A stretch of 64,000 bases of DNA from Tetraselmis striata (Eukaryota > Chlorophyta > Chlorodendrophyceae > Chlorodendrales > Chlorodendraceae): assembly GCA_006384855.1 (NCBI GenBank), contig VCJN01003073.1, positions 62,001 to 126,000 of the forward strand, in the 5' to 3' direction. Position numbers and translations under genes: made by a program. Of the stretch, positions 1-12,384 are shown one piece after another (positions within the stretch are counted from its first letter, which is position 1; each line of letters opens with the position of its first letter). Under the pieces are notes generated by a model. That model ran no database searches. It was not told where the DNA came from and worked only from the letters and a program-made list of their open reading frames with translations.

Positions 1-17
1 CATTATTCTCCGTAGAA

Positions 18-476
18 TTGTGTCGGCAGGTACGTCCCGGCTGTGGAACCAGCTTGCTGCATATCGCGAGAAGGGTGCAGAGGATGTTGTGTTCGCATGA
101 GATGAGTCGCTGCGTGCTGCGGCAGCATAGAGCAGCGCCATGCGTCGCGCCTCGCCAAGGGTTTGTGAGCGGGCCCGCCTGTGACATGCTGTGGGAACAG
201 GTGTGCAGCAGTGCCTCAAAGCAGGGCTTCCTCTCGGGCGAGGCGATGCGGCATCAGGCGGAAGGGCAGGCCACGCTTCGCGGTGCGCTGGACGAGCTGC
301 GGCACGCGTATGCGGTCCCGCTGCCGTGGCAACCCCAGGCAGACACCCCGGATCGGGTGCCTTCATCTGCAGCCCCTGATCTTCCGTACCACAACCTGCT
401 GCTGGGCAGACAGGGGTTGGAGGTAGGATGCGCCGCTGCCTCCCCAGCCATACTGCCCCAACCTGCGTGTATCTGA
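18..476 (+). CDS. Possible 3'-terminal exon of an unknown gene
   Basis: An open frame runs into the window from the left edge and stops at about 476. The part from roughly 180 to 400 reads as plausible helical protein (for example LWEQVCSSASKQGFLSGEAM), with GC-rich third positions like the better genes here. A TGTAA, the usual chlorophyte poly(A) signal, lies at 591-595, about 115 bases after the stop. The gene would converge on the minus-strand membrane gene ending at 686. No family is recognised, the true exon start is unknown, and two overlapping frames are also open, so coding status is uncertain. Confidence 0.3.
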   Translation: MCRQVRPGCGTSLLHIARRVQRMLCSHEMSRCVLRQHRAAPCVAPRQGFVSGPACDMLWEQVCSSASKQGFLSGEAMRHQAEGQATLRGALDELRHAYAVPLPWQPQADTPDRVPSSAAPDLPYHNLLLGRQGLEVGCAAASPAILPQPACI

Positions 477-685
477 CAGCTGCCACATGACACGGTTTTT
501 TCTGCCAAATGCTGTTTGTGGCAGGTTTACGACATCTCGTCATACGTGCAAGGCGACACCCTGTTGTGCTTTGTATAACACTGTGCATGTTGTAATGGAA
601 TCACGGAATTGCAGTTTTTCACACATGGGCGCCCAAGCAATAGCGCACACGGTGCTGTTCTCTAGTTAGCGAGTTCAGCCGCGTG

Positions 686-1082
686 TCAGCTGTAGTACTT
701 GTCCCGGGGAGCGGATGCGCAGAGACAGCAATAGAAACAGGGCACCCAGGAGAGTACCAGCAGGACAATGCCTGTGATGAACAGGGGCACACTGGGCTCG
801 AGATCATCGAGGGCTTTATCCATGCAGGCCACACAGGCCCCCAGCTTCGACGAGCCGTCATTCGCATCAGGATACAGCGCCTTGCATACACTTGCGCTGT
901 CCCATGGGAACTCCTCGATAACTTTGAGCAGGTCGGTGCCCTCCAGCAGGCCTACGCTTGTAAGGGGGTCCCCGTACAGGCACGTGTCTGCTTCTACAAT
1001 CCCACCTGACGACAGGAAGTAAGTGGCCATCAGGAGCGCGATGCCTGAGGCTGCAAAAGCGGCCCACAAGAAGTAGGCGAAC
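686..1082 (-). CDS. Last exon of a membrane protein (partial gene)
   Basis: The exon begins after a good acceptor (tgttgcag) at 1083 and encodes 131 residues before TGA at 686-688. The peptide has a hydrophobic helix at its start (FAYFLWAAFAASGIALLMAT), a cysteine-bearing loop of about 75 residues (DTCLYG, SVCKALYP, CVACMD), a second helix (VPLFITGIVLLVLSWVPCF) and a short Cys-rich tail. Two helices around a cysteine-containing loop suggest the C-terminal part of a multi-pass membrane protein with a disulfide-bonded extracytoplasmic loop. I do not recognise the family. Upstream exons should lie above 1083, but the sequence from about 1270 onward looks unrelated and none could be joined with confidence; the gene may be broken there. 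Confidence 0.55.
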
Positions 1083-1280
1083 CTGCAACAGCAAGCGCCG
1101 ACAGTCACAGGAGTGTTCAAAGCCTCCCACGAGGGGTGTGGGCTCGCGGCAGGAAGCGAGAGCCCAGGCTTTGTGGAGGATGTGGTGGCGTTTGCCAGCC
1201 CTGCTGCCTTGATAATCCTGCGCTATCTGACCCCCGCACAGTGCTGCCATGATAATCCTTCTGCGTATAGAGCGCACGCG

Positions 1281-3015
1281 GGGGCCCGGGGGGAGGTTGG
1301 GGGGGGTCAGCCTCGACAGCTCGAGGCGGATTTACACCTCCGTGGGGGGCAACCAGGGTTAGCGCGCGATGGGGCGACAGGGTGCGGCGCGCGCGGCTAT
1401 ACCGGGCCGCGGGTATCAGCGCTTGCCGCTCGTGCGACCAGACTGGCACCCGTGCCGTGCCGGACGTGAATGGCGCACAGCTGTCCTCTCAGGGTGGAGG
1501 TAAGCATTCGGAAACGTCACACGCTCCGTGTCGCGTGACCCGACCTCAGCCTTTTACTGCGATGGAATTGACGCGCTCCAGGAGACTGTTTTGTAGGCAT
1601 AAAGGGGAAGCAGGTGTAAGGCAGAGCACGGCAAAGCAGAACTCACTTGTTGGCTCCACCCGCACATCCGTAGTAGCAAGCCATACCCAAGGAACTGCCC
1701 AGGTTTGGTGCTGCATCCGCCAGCGGCTAGAGTATTTTCGGCTTTTGCTGGGGCAGCACTGCGACCTTGCCGCATGCAGGTACACTGACAACTAGGTGAG
1801 CACGACTGCCACGTCCTCGGTGTGGCGGCGCGAAATTAAGCTAGAACGTGCTTTCGTGCTGGAGCGTCGTGCAAGGCAGGGTGAGCACGTACGGCTACCT
1901 GTAAGGATTATGGGTTCCAAGCGAGTGCGCTGACGCGACCCCTCGCCTGCTGGTGGCTACTACAGTCGCGTACGATTTACCTTGTAGCGATATCTTACCG
2001 CTACTCTGTTCTGCACAACAAAATAGCTCCTTATTCCGAGCAGCAAGAAATCCACCGCCGCGAAAGCAGTAGTAGGCGATTAGCGAGTAGAATCATAAGC
2101 CGAGTACCCGTACATATAGCGACCGGTCGCTAAGGATATTATTTACATGAGCTGGCTTCAAAGTGTAGTCGCTAGATAGTTCATTGTGTTTCGTTCCTCT
2201 TTCTGGTCTACAGCTGCCTGCTTTCCGGTAGAACACGAAAGCAGAGGGTACCCTCTGACACAGGCGGCCACTACAGCGAAATGCAGCATACCGGCAAGGT
2301 TAAGAAGGGGTTTAGTGCGCTTTCAGTTGTAGTTCAAATATAACAATGAATCTGTCGCTCCGTGTAGGATGCCTCTGCTGCGCAAATTTTAAATCACAAC
2401 TGATACGTATGCAAGCGGTGATGACTTCTCACATATTCCAGGAATGAGTGCAAATTAACGCCGTTGGCTTAACATAATCACAAATTTCCGCATTGCCGAG
2501 CAGAACAGCACCCATTGAGACGAATCATCAGTTGTTAAAGCACGAAGAAGGATCTGCGGCTTCTTCGCCGGACGACATGTGTCTGCTGACAAGTACTCAG
2601 GAGACTCTGGAACACCAGTTGATGTTCCCAACAATGCTATTAACTATCTACTCAAAGTGACAGAAAGTTCAACTTGCAGAAAAACTGCTGTTCCTACCGT
2701 GCGCATTTGTACGGTGCTTCAAGAACTCTATCTTGAAGCCAGGCCGCCCTTCAGTTCATTGAATATGTACATACTGTTTATTTATTTTTCCTCAGACTGG
2801 TTCGTGTTCTATTTGTTCAGATCCAGTGCGTCTTGAGGGCGGGAGCTCAAGGCGCCTTTTGCAGAAAACAACAACAAATACCAGTGCATATTCAGCAAAA
2901 CAAAGGCCAACCTGATGGACAATGGCATAACTGGCATATCATCTGTGCTGCATATACTTATCTCAGGAATGATAAGGACATTGTAGCGTACCACCATTGA
3001 GTGCTTCCTCGGCGT
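1281..3015. other. No gene recognised
   Basis: Only short overlapping open frames without family resemblance or consistent splice structure. GC-rich up to about 1500, then closer to balanced composition with scattered short repeats. A duplicated motif of the form AGGATTATCAnGGCAGCA (minus strand) lies just left of it around 1205-1256. Confidence 0.4.
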
Positions 3016-3094
3016 CTACAATGCAGGTGTGGTTGTGTCTTGAGCATCCGCTGCGTCCGCCATCTCCAGATGGTGACTGGCACTTGCCCGTGTC

Positions 3095-6000
3095 TCAGTC
3101 TTGGTAGCCAACAAGTTGCCGCTTGACTTGTTCGAGTTCGACTTTATGTCCAGCCCACGCCTGACAGCAACAAAGCGGCATATTTGTGCTGTCAGCGTCA
3201 TCATACATGCTACTGCATGTACTAATATGAAGTTTATAACAAGGCATGCCTGCAAAGTGAATGCATTGCTTGCCATCTGCTATTACCTAATGGCAGCAGC
3301 TGTTGCTTGTGCAATCATACCATCGTCCTGCTTGCCTACAGGTTGCGTCAAATGCGCACGTGGCATGGGATACTGCTTCAGCGCTGCACCACTCATTTGA
3401 ACATATATGCATAGAGGTGCTGCACAAAGCAAAGCGCCAAAAACCCGTAAAACCCATATCAGGAATTTTAACACATAGTTGAAAGGGTGAGCTCAGGTGC
3501 AGCTGGTCATGAACTGATGTGTACTGGCACCTTCTGAAATGATGTCCTTTTGGAGCTGGGCGTCCATGATTCATGCCCGTGCGCAGGCAATGTATGTCAG
3601 TATCATTTCTTAGCGATCCATTAGAACGCAATGCCAACAGCCATAGATGCCAAGAATGAAATGCGTTTAATCCACATCATCTTCACCTGATGGTATTCTG
3701 CAAGTTGCTCACGGTAGTCGGAGAGAGAGAAATTTGTCGCAGCAGCACCTCCGCGAAGCAAAACCTGCGTGTAGTTGCAATGAATACTTGGAAATGCGCC
3801 ACTTACTCCTGATGTGATATACGCATTGGATGGTCCCAAAATTTAACAGAGACATGGTCCATGATATACGAGTAGAGAAAGAAAGACCACAGCACGCGCT
3901 TGCCAGAGAAGTAGGATGCCCACCAATGCCTTGTCATACGCACGGCCAGCCTCTTCCTCTTCGTTGAACAGCCCGAGGTATATATGTTTTGATCCCGGCA
4001 CGCCAATCCGTGCTTCCCAGCGACCACTGGGGTGATGAGTCACACCGCGGTACCTGATGGAAACATCACATCATCAAAAACACAACCTGGGCTGTATATA
4101 AGGCATGCGAATACAAGACGTGCAGACACACATCGTTGTGTTTCACTTGCTAGTGATTATGTATACCTGCTGCTGCCCCTCGCAAAACCTTGGCTCTGAC
4201 GCCGTACAGACATCACCAACTCTTCCATAGTGATTTTGTCAATGAAGCTCAGCAGCTCCTTGTACCTAATACAGTAGTCAAGCTTAGGGCTGGTGGCGCT
4301 GAATATATGGTAAAGAAGATACAATCATGCCATACAGCACACAGCACCACTCCCTGAAATCACAGAGCCGCTCACTGTGGACAGCATCTTACCTGTCCTT
4401 GGTGAAGTTGGTTTTAACACTGTGTCCCTTGCACTTGATTGCCGCTACATCATACGCCTCAGCCGCATGGTCTTCTTGCTCATAACCTCCAAGATAAACC
4501 TGTCTGGCAATCTCCTTGACCCAAATCTGGCAAGGGATGCCAGCAATCACCCAAAACAGCAGTAGCAGTATGAGAGCAAGGCATGGATGGACGGTGAAGC
4601 CTCTGTTAGTCTATTTGAGCAAGGTGTACTATAGTATGTTGAGCGATATCAGTCTGAGGCATTCATAAACCCCGCCAACCCAGGGATACGCTATTCAGTT
4701 GTGGGGGGTCACCCAGATTAGCTAACTACTTTGATTTTGCAGACATTTATTAATCTATGCCAGCGAAATCAATGCACTTCCTTGGGAATGTATTGGCTAC
4801 TACGGGCGCTTACATGTGCCTCCCATCTCCCTGCTCAGATGTCCATGGCAGCAGCGCAGTAACAGGTGGAAAATGTTAGTAACAGCCAAGTTCAACACAT
4901 ACTATTCATAGGAAAGGCAGGGAAAAAGCGCCATTCATACAGCATATACATGTAGGTAGGTCCCGTCAACATATGCATCAGATTTGCATGCAGAATTAAT
5001 CGGTGATTTGTGTTGACAGTCATGGCCATGTTTTTAATCACTGCTCGTGCTTACCGCTTCTCCTGTGGCGTGTGACTCCCCTGCATTTGGCAGCAATATA
5101 TGCGCCAGTAACAAAAACTTAAATTTTGCGACTGTTTTCACACTGAAATATCACTATCAGGTAGGCTTTACACTGGCAATAGAACTGTCCAACATGATGA
5201 TACGTGCCGTTTCTGACCTGTACTGTGAAGAACGTCCAACTGATGAGAGTGTGTCCTGCACCATGGTGTCCTTACTATCAAATCCAAGTAATTGCTTGTT
5301 GCTGAGCCCACTCCCGGATGACCTCCTTGTTCTGACTCCAGGCTCAAGCCTGTTTGGGTCTTCCTCTGTGCCCAGCTCGTATTGAGCAACGCCACCAACA
5401 GAACCAGCTGAAAATGAGCTGTAAGGGTAAGTTTCCCCAGTGGAAATGTTCAGTCCAGAGCTGACAGGCGCTCTGATGTCCTGGTGCTGCTGTCCATCGT
5501 GTACCGATCTCAGTCCATATCGTTTTGAGACGACATGGGTGCCTTGTTGGAGGTGTTGTGCCGCCTTCGTGGACAATGACAGCAGTACCTACAACAGCAA
5601 TTCCAGTAGGGTCTCAACCCAATTCCGGTACTTGCGGCTACCCCAGAGATGCCAGAACTTGCGATTGTAAAGCAAACTTTGTCGTATATCGGCAATCGAT
5701 CATGAGAGAGCACCAATGCATAAGGTATGACGTTATATTGTGCGCATCATTGAAGTCGTCATAGAGCTGAGATCATCCTAGCACCTGCTTCAATTGAGGT
5801 GCATCGGGCATTTTGAAGGAGGAAGACGCTTGGGGATGGGGAATGTTGTTTGGCTGCATCCCAGATCGCTGGTACTCAATTTGGCTGCTGTTTATGCAGC
5901 TGGATGGATTTCCTGCACAGATACACAATTCATTGGGTGTCATGGCTGAAATTGGAGTTGGGCCTCAGCTAGTTAGGCAATATCTACAGCAAATTACAGG

Positions 6001-7205
6001 ACGAACGCATGATAAAATGATCATGAATGCCGGATGCACGCCCATGTACCTTGAATCAATACATGACGCTCATCAGAAGCGTACTGATCGAGACTCCGGA
6101 GGTTTCTTGCCATTGCTGCAGTAGTTGGAAGTCCGCCAAGGCTGGAGCACATCTGCTGTGTTTGCACGGGGATGTTTGCATACTGCAAGTTGCAACTCTT
6201 ACCACTGCCGAACGAAAAGTACTGAGGATTGACTCCCTCTGACTCAGCGGCCATCAACGACGTGTGTGATGCAAAGGCTTGCTGCACTGATACCCCCCGG
6301 CCAAGGTGGCTTGAGGTGCCAGCAAGGGCTGGAAGCTTGAAGCTTGGTGTGGCGGAAGGCGACGCCGCAATTATTTCACATGCAGTCTTCCTCTTCTGAG
6401 CTTTTCGATCCTGCGGTTGGGACAATAAAGTAAATGTACTGAAATATGATGGGTAAATCAATAACTAAATCCCACAACACCGAGCACTGTCAGCGGATAT
6501 CAAACCTGATCCGGCATCATTTCGGCTTGAAGTGCGGAGAAGGGTGTGCCATCGCCTGCTGCAGCAGATCTTCCTTGGGGGCTTGTGCTACAGCCTGAGA
6601 AAGGCATTTACAACGTGCATCATATCGGTACTGAGTGATTCGCATGGTAGAGAATATACAGCGGCAGTCTGGAGGATTACCTCCTGGAGGAGATGCTCGG
6701 GGGTCTACAACTGTGTGAGACTGGTAGACTATCTCCGGGAGATCTTCCATCAAATCATTCAGCTGCTGGCACTGCTCCTCCAAAGTTGTAGAACACCCCA
6801 GAGCTGCCCTGGGTCCCGTGTTCCCAGGAGGAGCTTCTGGCCGATGTGACAGGCTATGAGCATATGGACTCACTTCTTGACATGTACCTGGCAAAGAAGG
6901 TGTGCAGAGAGAAATATGTTGCAAGTATCACAACCCTAGGTGGCCAAAACAGGGCTGATTACCCAGCCTACAAGGTTCTTGATTTCTCAGGAAACAGGCG
7001 ACAGGAACTTGGACTGACCTGAACGGCGGGTAGGATGTGTAGAATGGCCAGGTAAAGAACGTCCAGTATCGTCACTTGCCTCATCTCCGTGATCGCATGA
7101 GGTGCCAATTTTTATGTCCTCATATTTGGTACCAACGTCGGTTGCTTTGTTATTGTGACTGCTGTTTTGCCCAGAGGAAGCCCCCAGGGCATGTAGCTCA
7201 TCCAT
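3095..7205 (-). CDS. Double-AP2 domain transcription factor, 622 aa
   Basis: Twelve exons keep phase throughout: 7205-7019, 6887-6592, 6410-6050, 5912-5785, 5564-5218, 5080-5055, 4830-4814, 4526-4393, 4265-4167, 4053-3924, 3764-3687 and 3160-3095. The protein starts [11 protein letters not shown]. Its N-terminal 430 residues are Ser/Gln-rich and low in order. AP2 repeat 1 (about 439-500) reads [16 protein letters not shown], then [19 protein letters not shown], then KTNF. The linker contains [21 protein letters not shown]2 repeat 2 (about 532-595) reads [20 protein letters not shown], then [18 protein letters not shown], then [10 protein letters not shown]. Two tandem repeats with this linker are typical of the AP2/ANT class, so it should be a nuclear sequence-specific DNA-binding regulator. 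Weak points: the donor after exon 2 (GTAGCA) and the AAG acceptor of exon 5 are chosen by phase. The start is the first ATG after a probable acceptor (gccgcag), so a 5' UTR intron is likely. Target genes cannot be inferred. Confidence 0.9.
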
Positions 7206-7249
7206 GGAGGCAACAACGCCTGCGGCAATTATAGTTGTCAGCAAGCGTG

Positions 7250-9505
7250 CTGCCTTACTGCTGTTACATATTCATTGAACAAATGCTCTCGCCTCGCCTC
7301 GCCTCACCTCACTTCATAAGTCAATGCAAATTGCTACATTACAATTCATGTTTGCGATGGATAAACACTAGCAATAAAGTGCTTGAGATCGCTCACCGAC
7401 TCTCAAATACGGTCAGAGCTTGAGGTTTATGTTGTACAGCGACAGATACAATGCTATCAGGCTATTATATAATACTACTCGCTGTTTTAGCATTATTAGT
7501 TCGTGGGCACTGCCCTCGGAGGTGACTTCAAAATCGCCCGTTTAAACAGCTATTATACTTGGTTAGCACCTCTGTGAGACTGCTCTCGATCATGAACACG
7601 TGTACACTTTTTCTTCCTAAGATAACCGCCGCACAACGTTTTTGCGTCGAGCACATCGACTGCGCCGTGTCAAAGCTCTGATGTCATCCCGCGACCCAAC
7701 TATCATACCTGTGTTGCACAGGTACTTACTACCGGACATCCGGATGCGGCTACTATTTCCAGGCTGTGATGTGGCGGTGGCCAGTTGTCTCAATACAGTT
7801 GTCGTCAAGTCGGGGCTCAAGTTATTCATGGTGACACGCTATACCTAGGCAGCTCTGATTTGATATCGAGCCGTGGTATTAAGCTCACTATCAGAATACA
7901 TCGCCCAAAAAGGACGGCAGTGCATCACATGATACACCCTTGCCGCAGCGGCACGAGTCGCGCTGCATGCACTAGTGATAGTGCCCGTCTCTGTCAGACG
8001 ACGAGCTATACGCTAATTGTCGAAACTGACGTGTGCTATGACAGTACGATGGGTGCAAACGACCTCTGTTTTATATTCAAGGAACATCGCACCCAAATCA
8101 GGGGGCTTATTCAGCCTCGTCATATTTCAACGCACTGCCGATAGCTGTATATCTGCGGCCGCGACGATCCTGGCGCGCATGCGTACGCCCGAGCAAAGAC
8201 AGAGCAGGAGGTTCCGCCTTCGGCCGCAGTTACCTGGAAAGGTATGCAGTCGCTCGCTACTCGACGCTGGCGACCACAGTTCTGGCTTCAACTTTGCTGG
8301 GCACTACTACTTAAGTAGCTAGCTTCCTCGATCGCGAAGAGAGCGGAATCCTGCTGTCCTGGAGCCCTTGAATATTCTCAGAACGACAAATATGGACGTA
8401 CGTGATATCGCTTTGATAGCTGCGGCAAGGTGCGGACATCAGTGGGGCCCACACATCGCAGCAGCGTTATCTGGTTCGCAGACTCCTATTGATCCATACA
8501 AAGGATCCTGTAGCCTGATATGAGTTTGTGTGAGTAGGAGTTGTCAGTCCAAGCGTATCATGTGCCTCGTCGGACCTCTGGCAGTCGCTTCGCTACTAAT
8601 CTCAGCACCCTGTCGACTACCTTAATTAGTTATGTTTCGTACATGAAGCGCGCCGTCGGTATTTGTCGCGCGCGCGGTTATCAAGGTGATACATTTATCT
8701 CGCGCTTCATTGAAGTCGATATCATAAGTACCGCAGTATACATATACTGGTAGATGCTGCGAGGTCAATGTTGAATGTAATTACATCCGTCCGTTGCGCG
8801 AACGCTGAGAATACATGTGTTGAACGTCATGTATTCGATACGACTGCACCTTGATCTATACTACCCCTGCGATATATGCTGCGAAGATCAGCCGAGGGTA
8901 GCCGAGGCTGTACATCTATGATACTGTTGGCGACGGTGGCGACGGCTTGTATGTAGTATGCAGATGTGCCTGGTAATGTATCAGTAGTTTGTGCACACTG
9001 CACAACACGAAGGTGTGATGTAATACGAATCTTCCATCAGCAGCGAACTGTTATAATTTGAGTAAGAAATCACCAAGCATAGTAGGAAGCTGTTGCATAT
9101 GACACAGTCACTACCGGTGTTATTGTACGGGGCCAATGATGCGGTTGCAGTGAGTACTAAAGCAGTTTGAAGACGCGTTGTCTACCGTGACTGTGTATTT
9201 CTTGGAAGCCCCAACAGTGTTGAGATAATTTCGGTACTGTGCAATCAGCACCTGTACAGCAGAGGCAGGGATGGCGGCGTGCAGGTACTTCGATTGGATA
9301 CACCTGGGTTGAATACCCAAGGCTGCGGGCGATCAACGGCGCCTGAATGCATGTATTGAGATTCGGTTAATTGAATTAACAGAAAAGGCACTAGCATGAC
9401 ATTTCTTTTCGCGGAATCGCTAGTGCCAGTGCGCTGACTTTGAAGTGCGGTGTAGAGAGCAGAACAGCACAATGAGCTGTGTTCAATGCTGCACTGTGCC
9501 GATAT
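7250..9505. other. Intergenic, no gene seen
   Basis: Short frames only, without consistent codon use or splice structure. A small run of CTCGC/CTCAC repeats sits at about 7288-7315. Nothing with tRNA or rRNA structure was found. It separates the 5' end of the AP2 gene from the 3' end of the phosphatase gene. Confidence 0.5.
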
Positions 9506-11669
9506 TCATTTCTGCTCGCCTGACTGAATGCTCTCCGCCATATGCTGATACACCTTGGGATACTTGGAGGAGATATAGTCATTGAACTCTGGAGATAGCT
9601 TGCCATTCACTTGTGCGCAGTATAGAAACTGTCCTGCATACTGATCCGCGAATGGAACATCGAGCTTGAGGTCTTCAAGTATTGGAAACTCAGTTTCTGC
9701 GGGATCTTCCAGCAGGTATGTGCGATAAGCTTCGCTGATTCGCTCCGTGAACACCAGATCCCGGGAAAACAGAAAATCAAATACTTCCTGCAGGCAGTGT
9801 GTCAATGGTGGGTAGAACACAATAATTCATCAGATATAATAGGTCATAAGCCCCATGTGTGAGGCAAAACGACACATATACATATGGGATCTTTACACAC
9901 TGCGACAAGATGTACAAGCGTGGGATACGGCGTCATGCTTCATAACAGTTCCAATGCTGGCAGTACACAGGCCCAGATCAGGTGACAGCAAGTGAATAAT
10001 CACTGTGACCGCATACGCATGACCACAGGCTGTTTATTATGTGGGAATTGGCAACCTATGTACCTACCATGATCCTGGTCCGGACCATGCTGTCTTTCTC
10101 AAGTGCGATAAGCGTGCCCAAGGCAACACAGTCCTCCAAGACATAGCCCGTTTTCTGAAGTGTGCAGCAAGCAGCATCTCAACGAGTCAGTTGTAACAAA
10201 GCAAGCAGGAAGCATGTCGCAGCATGCAGTGTCGTATTTCACAGCATTCGTTAACGTTTGGTACCTGAAGAAGGGTGACCTCGCTCTCAGGTGTTGTAAA
10301 CCATGCTCCCTGCTCTAATCGCCATGCACACGTCTTCATATTCTTTTCAATGGCCTCATCAGGTGAAAGTTCATTTTCGTCCTTACTGCAGGCACAGTAT
10401 CATAGTGTCAGGAACCAAGGGGGGGGGGGGGGGGGGGGGGGGGCAATCAACATGCATGGCTGCACATCACGGAGTGTACCAGTAAAAGTGTAATACAGCA
10501 CAGCGAAATGCCGATCAGGAGGATGGCGAATCCCGCGTGTTCCGCAAACTCACATTATGTAGTCCTGCAATGCTGACTTGACCCCTATTGTCTCAGCATA
10601 CTGATGCAGCTGGGAAATAAAACCATCATTTGGAAAGACCGCTCTATTTTGGAGCTTGATCTTGGACAAGGCCTCTGACAGTGACAGTCTCTGAGATTTC
10701 ATGAGGTAGGCAAGCAAGACTGTCGCACTTCGGCTCCTTCCAGCCTGCCAATGCAGGCCCATGATCAGTTCATCAACCCCACGTTCTGTCAAAATCCATT
10801 AGATGCCTGTTATGGGGGATCACCGAACGCGTGGCCCGCTTACTTGAGGTAGTAGTGCATACCTCGCAGTGAATCAAAACTGACTTGGACGAGTGTAGCG
10901 CTCCTTCAATGAATGTAAACGACTCGTCGAAATAGTCTGAAATGGGCTCAGCGGCCTAGTCAAATGCACGAATGGTCAGCTTTTCAGCGGCACGCACAAG
11001 CACGCTGCAGGTATTGCAGGTATTGTAGACTGCAGGTATTGCAAGCTATTTCTTGGAAATGAGAATTAATTATCATACAGACTTACAAGCCCCACCTCAT
11101 CCTTTACAGGAACAAGCATGTATTGCAGCGGCTCTTGCTCTCCATGCGGCTCCACGTGGAAACATGGCACAACAAATCCAAACTTGGCTGCTACCCGAGC
11201 CCAGTCCACATCCTTGTCCGGCGGAGCTGATGCGCAGTTCACTACTGCCAGAATGTTTCTGTGGTGGATTGACAAGAACATCGAGCCAGATTTATTGTGT
11301 AACAAACATAATGGCGGCCCAGCCTGTTTTAAGTGCCCTTTTATGGCTTTTCATGCTGACGGCGACACAGTTGCACACTCCTCATCGTAACGCTACACTG
11401 AGTAGGTGTGGCGCACCTTTTTCGAAGAAGTTCCCGATCGGCAGCAGCGTATCTGTCTCCCAGCCACACGCCTCGGATAACTTCAACAACGTGTTTCTGT
11501 ACTTCAGCCTCTGGCACTCGGCACTCTTCCTGCGCGCGTTATTGCAGATTTGAATTCCAAGACGGGACTGGGCATCAACTGTCCCACGCCCAGGAGCATG
11601 CCGCGCCTAGTTCAAAGCAGAACCCACCTCCTTGTTGGGTGCTTCTGCCTCGCCGCCGTGGTCACCCAT
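9506..11669 (-). CDS. Dual-specificity protein phosphatase with novel C-terminal region, 355 aa
   Basis: Eight exons join in phase: 11669-11628, 11496-11417, 11258-11087, 10955-10863, 10744-10554, 10385-10265, 10154-10068 and 9787-9506. The start MGDHGGEAEAPNKE is the first ATG of the first exon. Residues about 15-190 form a dual-specificity phosphatase fold: VIRGVWLGDRYAAA, then NILAVVNCASAPP, then VPVKDEVGL with probable general acid Asp94, then ISDYFDESFTFIE, then the active-site loop VLIHCEAGRSRSATVLLAY. In the loop Cys128 is the nucleophile and Arg134 completes HCX5R. The loop is split by an intron between Glu129 and Ala130, so the unspliced frame misleadingly reads HWQAGRSRS. It should dephosphorylate phospho-Ser/Thr/Tyr proteins. 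Residues about 195-355 (EKNMKTCAWRLEQGAWFTTP; QYAGQFLYCAQVNGKLSPEF) match nothing I know. A 24-base poly-G tract at 10420-10443 lies in the fifth intron. Confidence 0.9.
10420..10443 (+). repeat. Poly-G tract in a phosphatase intron
   Basis: About 24 consecutive G on the plus strand, hence C in the transcript, just upstream of the acceptor at 10386. It is one of about 30 such tracts in the window. Confidence 0.95.
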
Positions 11670-12384
11670 GCCGCACTGCAGGTAGACACTCAGGGTCAAT
11701 CGGTACGCGGGTATTAACTGGTACGCTTGTGTCCACCTCTCATAGAGCGAACAGCACTGCCTGGGTATGGCGCCTGGCTCTTACTGACCCGGGGGCGGGA
11801 AAAACAGCGTATATGTCTTGAGGACTTGACGTCCTCGTAGTTGTTGATTTCTCGGCCCCGCGCCACAATTGAATCATTGAATGGCTCTCCGCCGTCCAGA
11901 CACATAAGGATTGTATTACTACAGATAATACTCGTATCGCGGAGGGTCCTCGGTAGGGCAATAAACGACTATTGGTAGTAAACACGATTGTTTTGAATCA
12001 ATGATGATGTTGAATATGAACAATAATGACGACGCGAGAAAATCAGCTTTTTGTTCATTTGGACATCGTTTGCACATTTTTTGGCGTTATTCAAATTATG
12101 TCATGCTGTTGGTTGGAGGTCCGCCGTCATTATTGTTTTCCGCCCCCGGGACAGGACTGGCACCATTGAAACCCTTGCAGGGTCTCTACGACGGCCGTTT
12201 GGGCAGCAATCCCAACGGAAAGCCCTAGCTGGGTAGGCGACGCCGTCATGTGGCCAACACGACAGTCGTACCTGACCCCTGGTCGTTACTGGCGGTGGGT
12301 TTTAAAACCCAACACGACAGTACTGGTACCTGCTACCCGTACGAGTAGCGAGTATAGTACTCGTAGCCGCTACTCTTTCTTACT
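11670..12384. other. Repeat-like spacer with a short inverted repeat
   Basis: No gene is seen. Near-complementary arms around 11786-11807 (GACCCGGGGGCGGGAAAAAC) and 12133-12152 flank about 330 bp and could be the ends of a small non-autonomous DNA element. Short GTAC-rich motifs (tactggtacctgctacccg) at about 12322-12345 recur in other repeat-rich parts of the window. Confidence 0.35.

Noticed and set aside
3287..3637. An extra exon of the AP2 gene around 3540-3600
   Set aside because: No acceptor precedes it; joining 3687 directly to the exon at 3160 keeps phase and gives a clean C-terminus.
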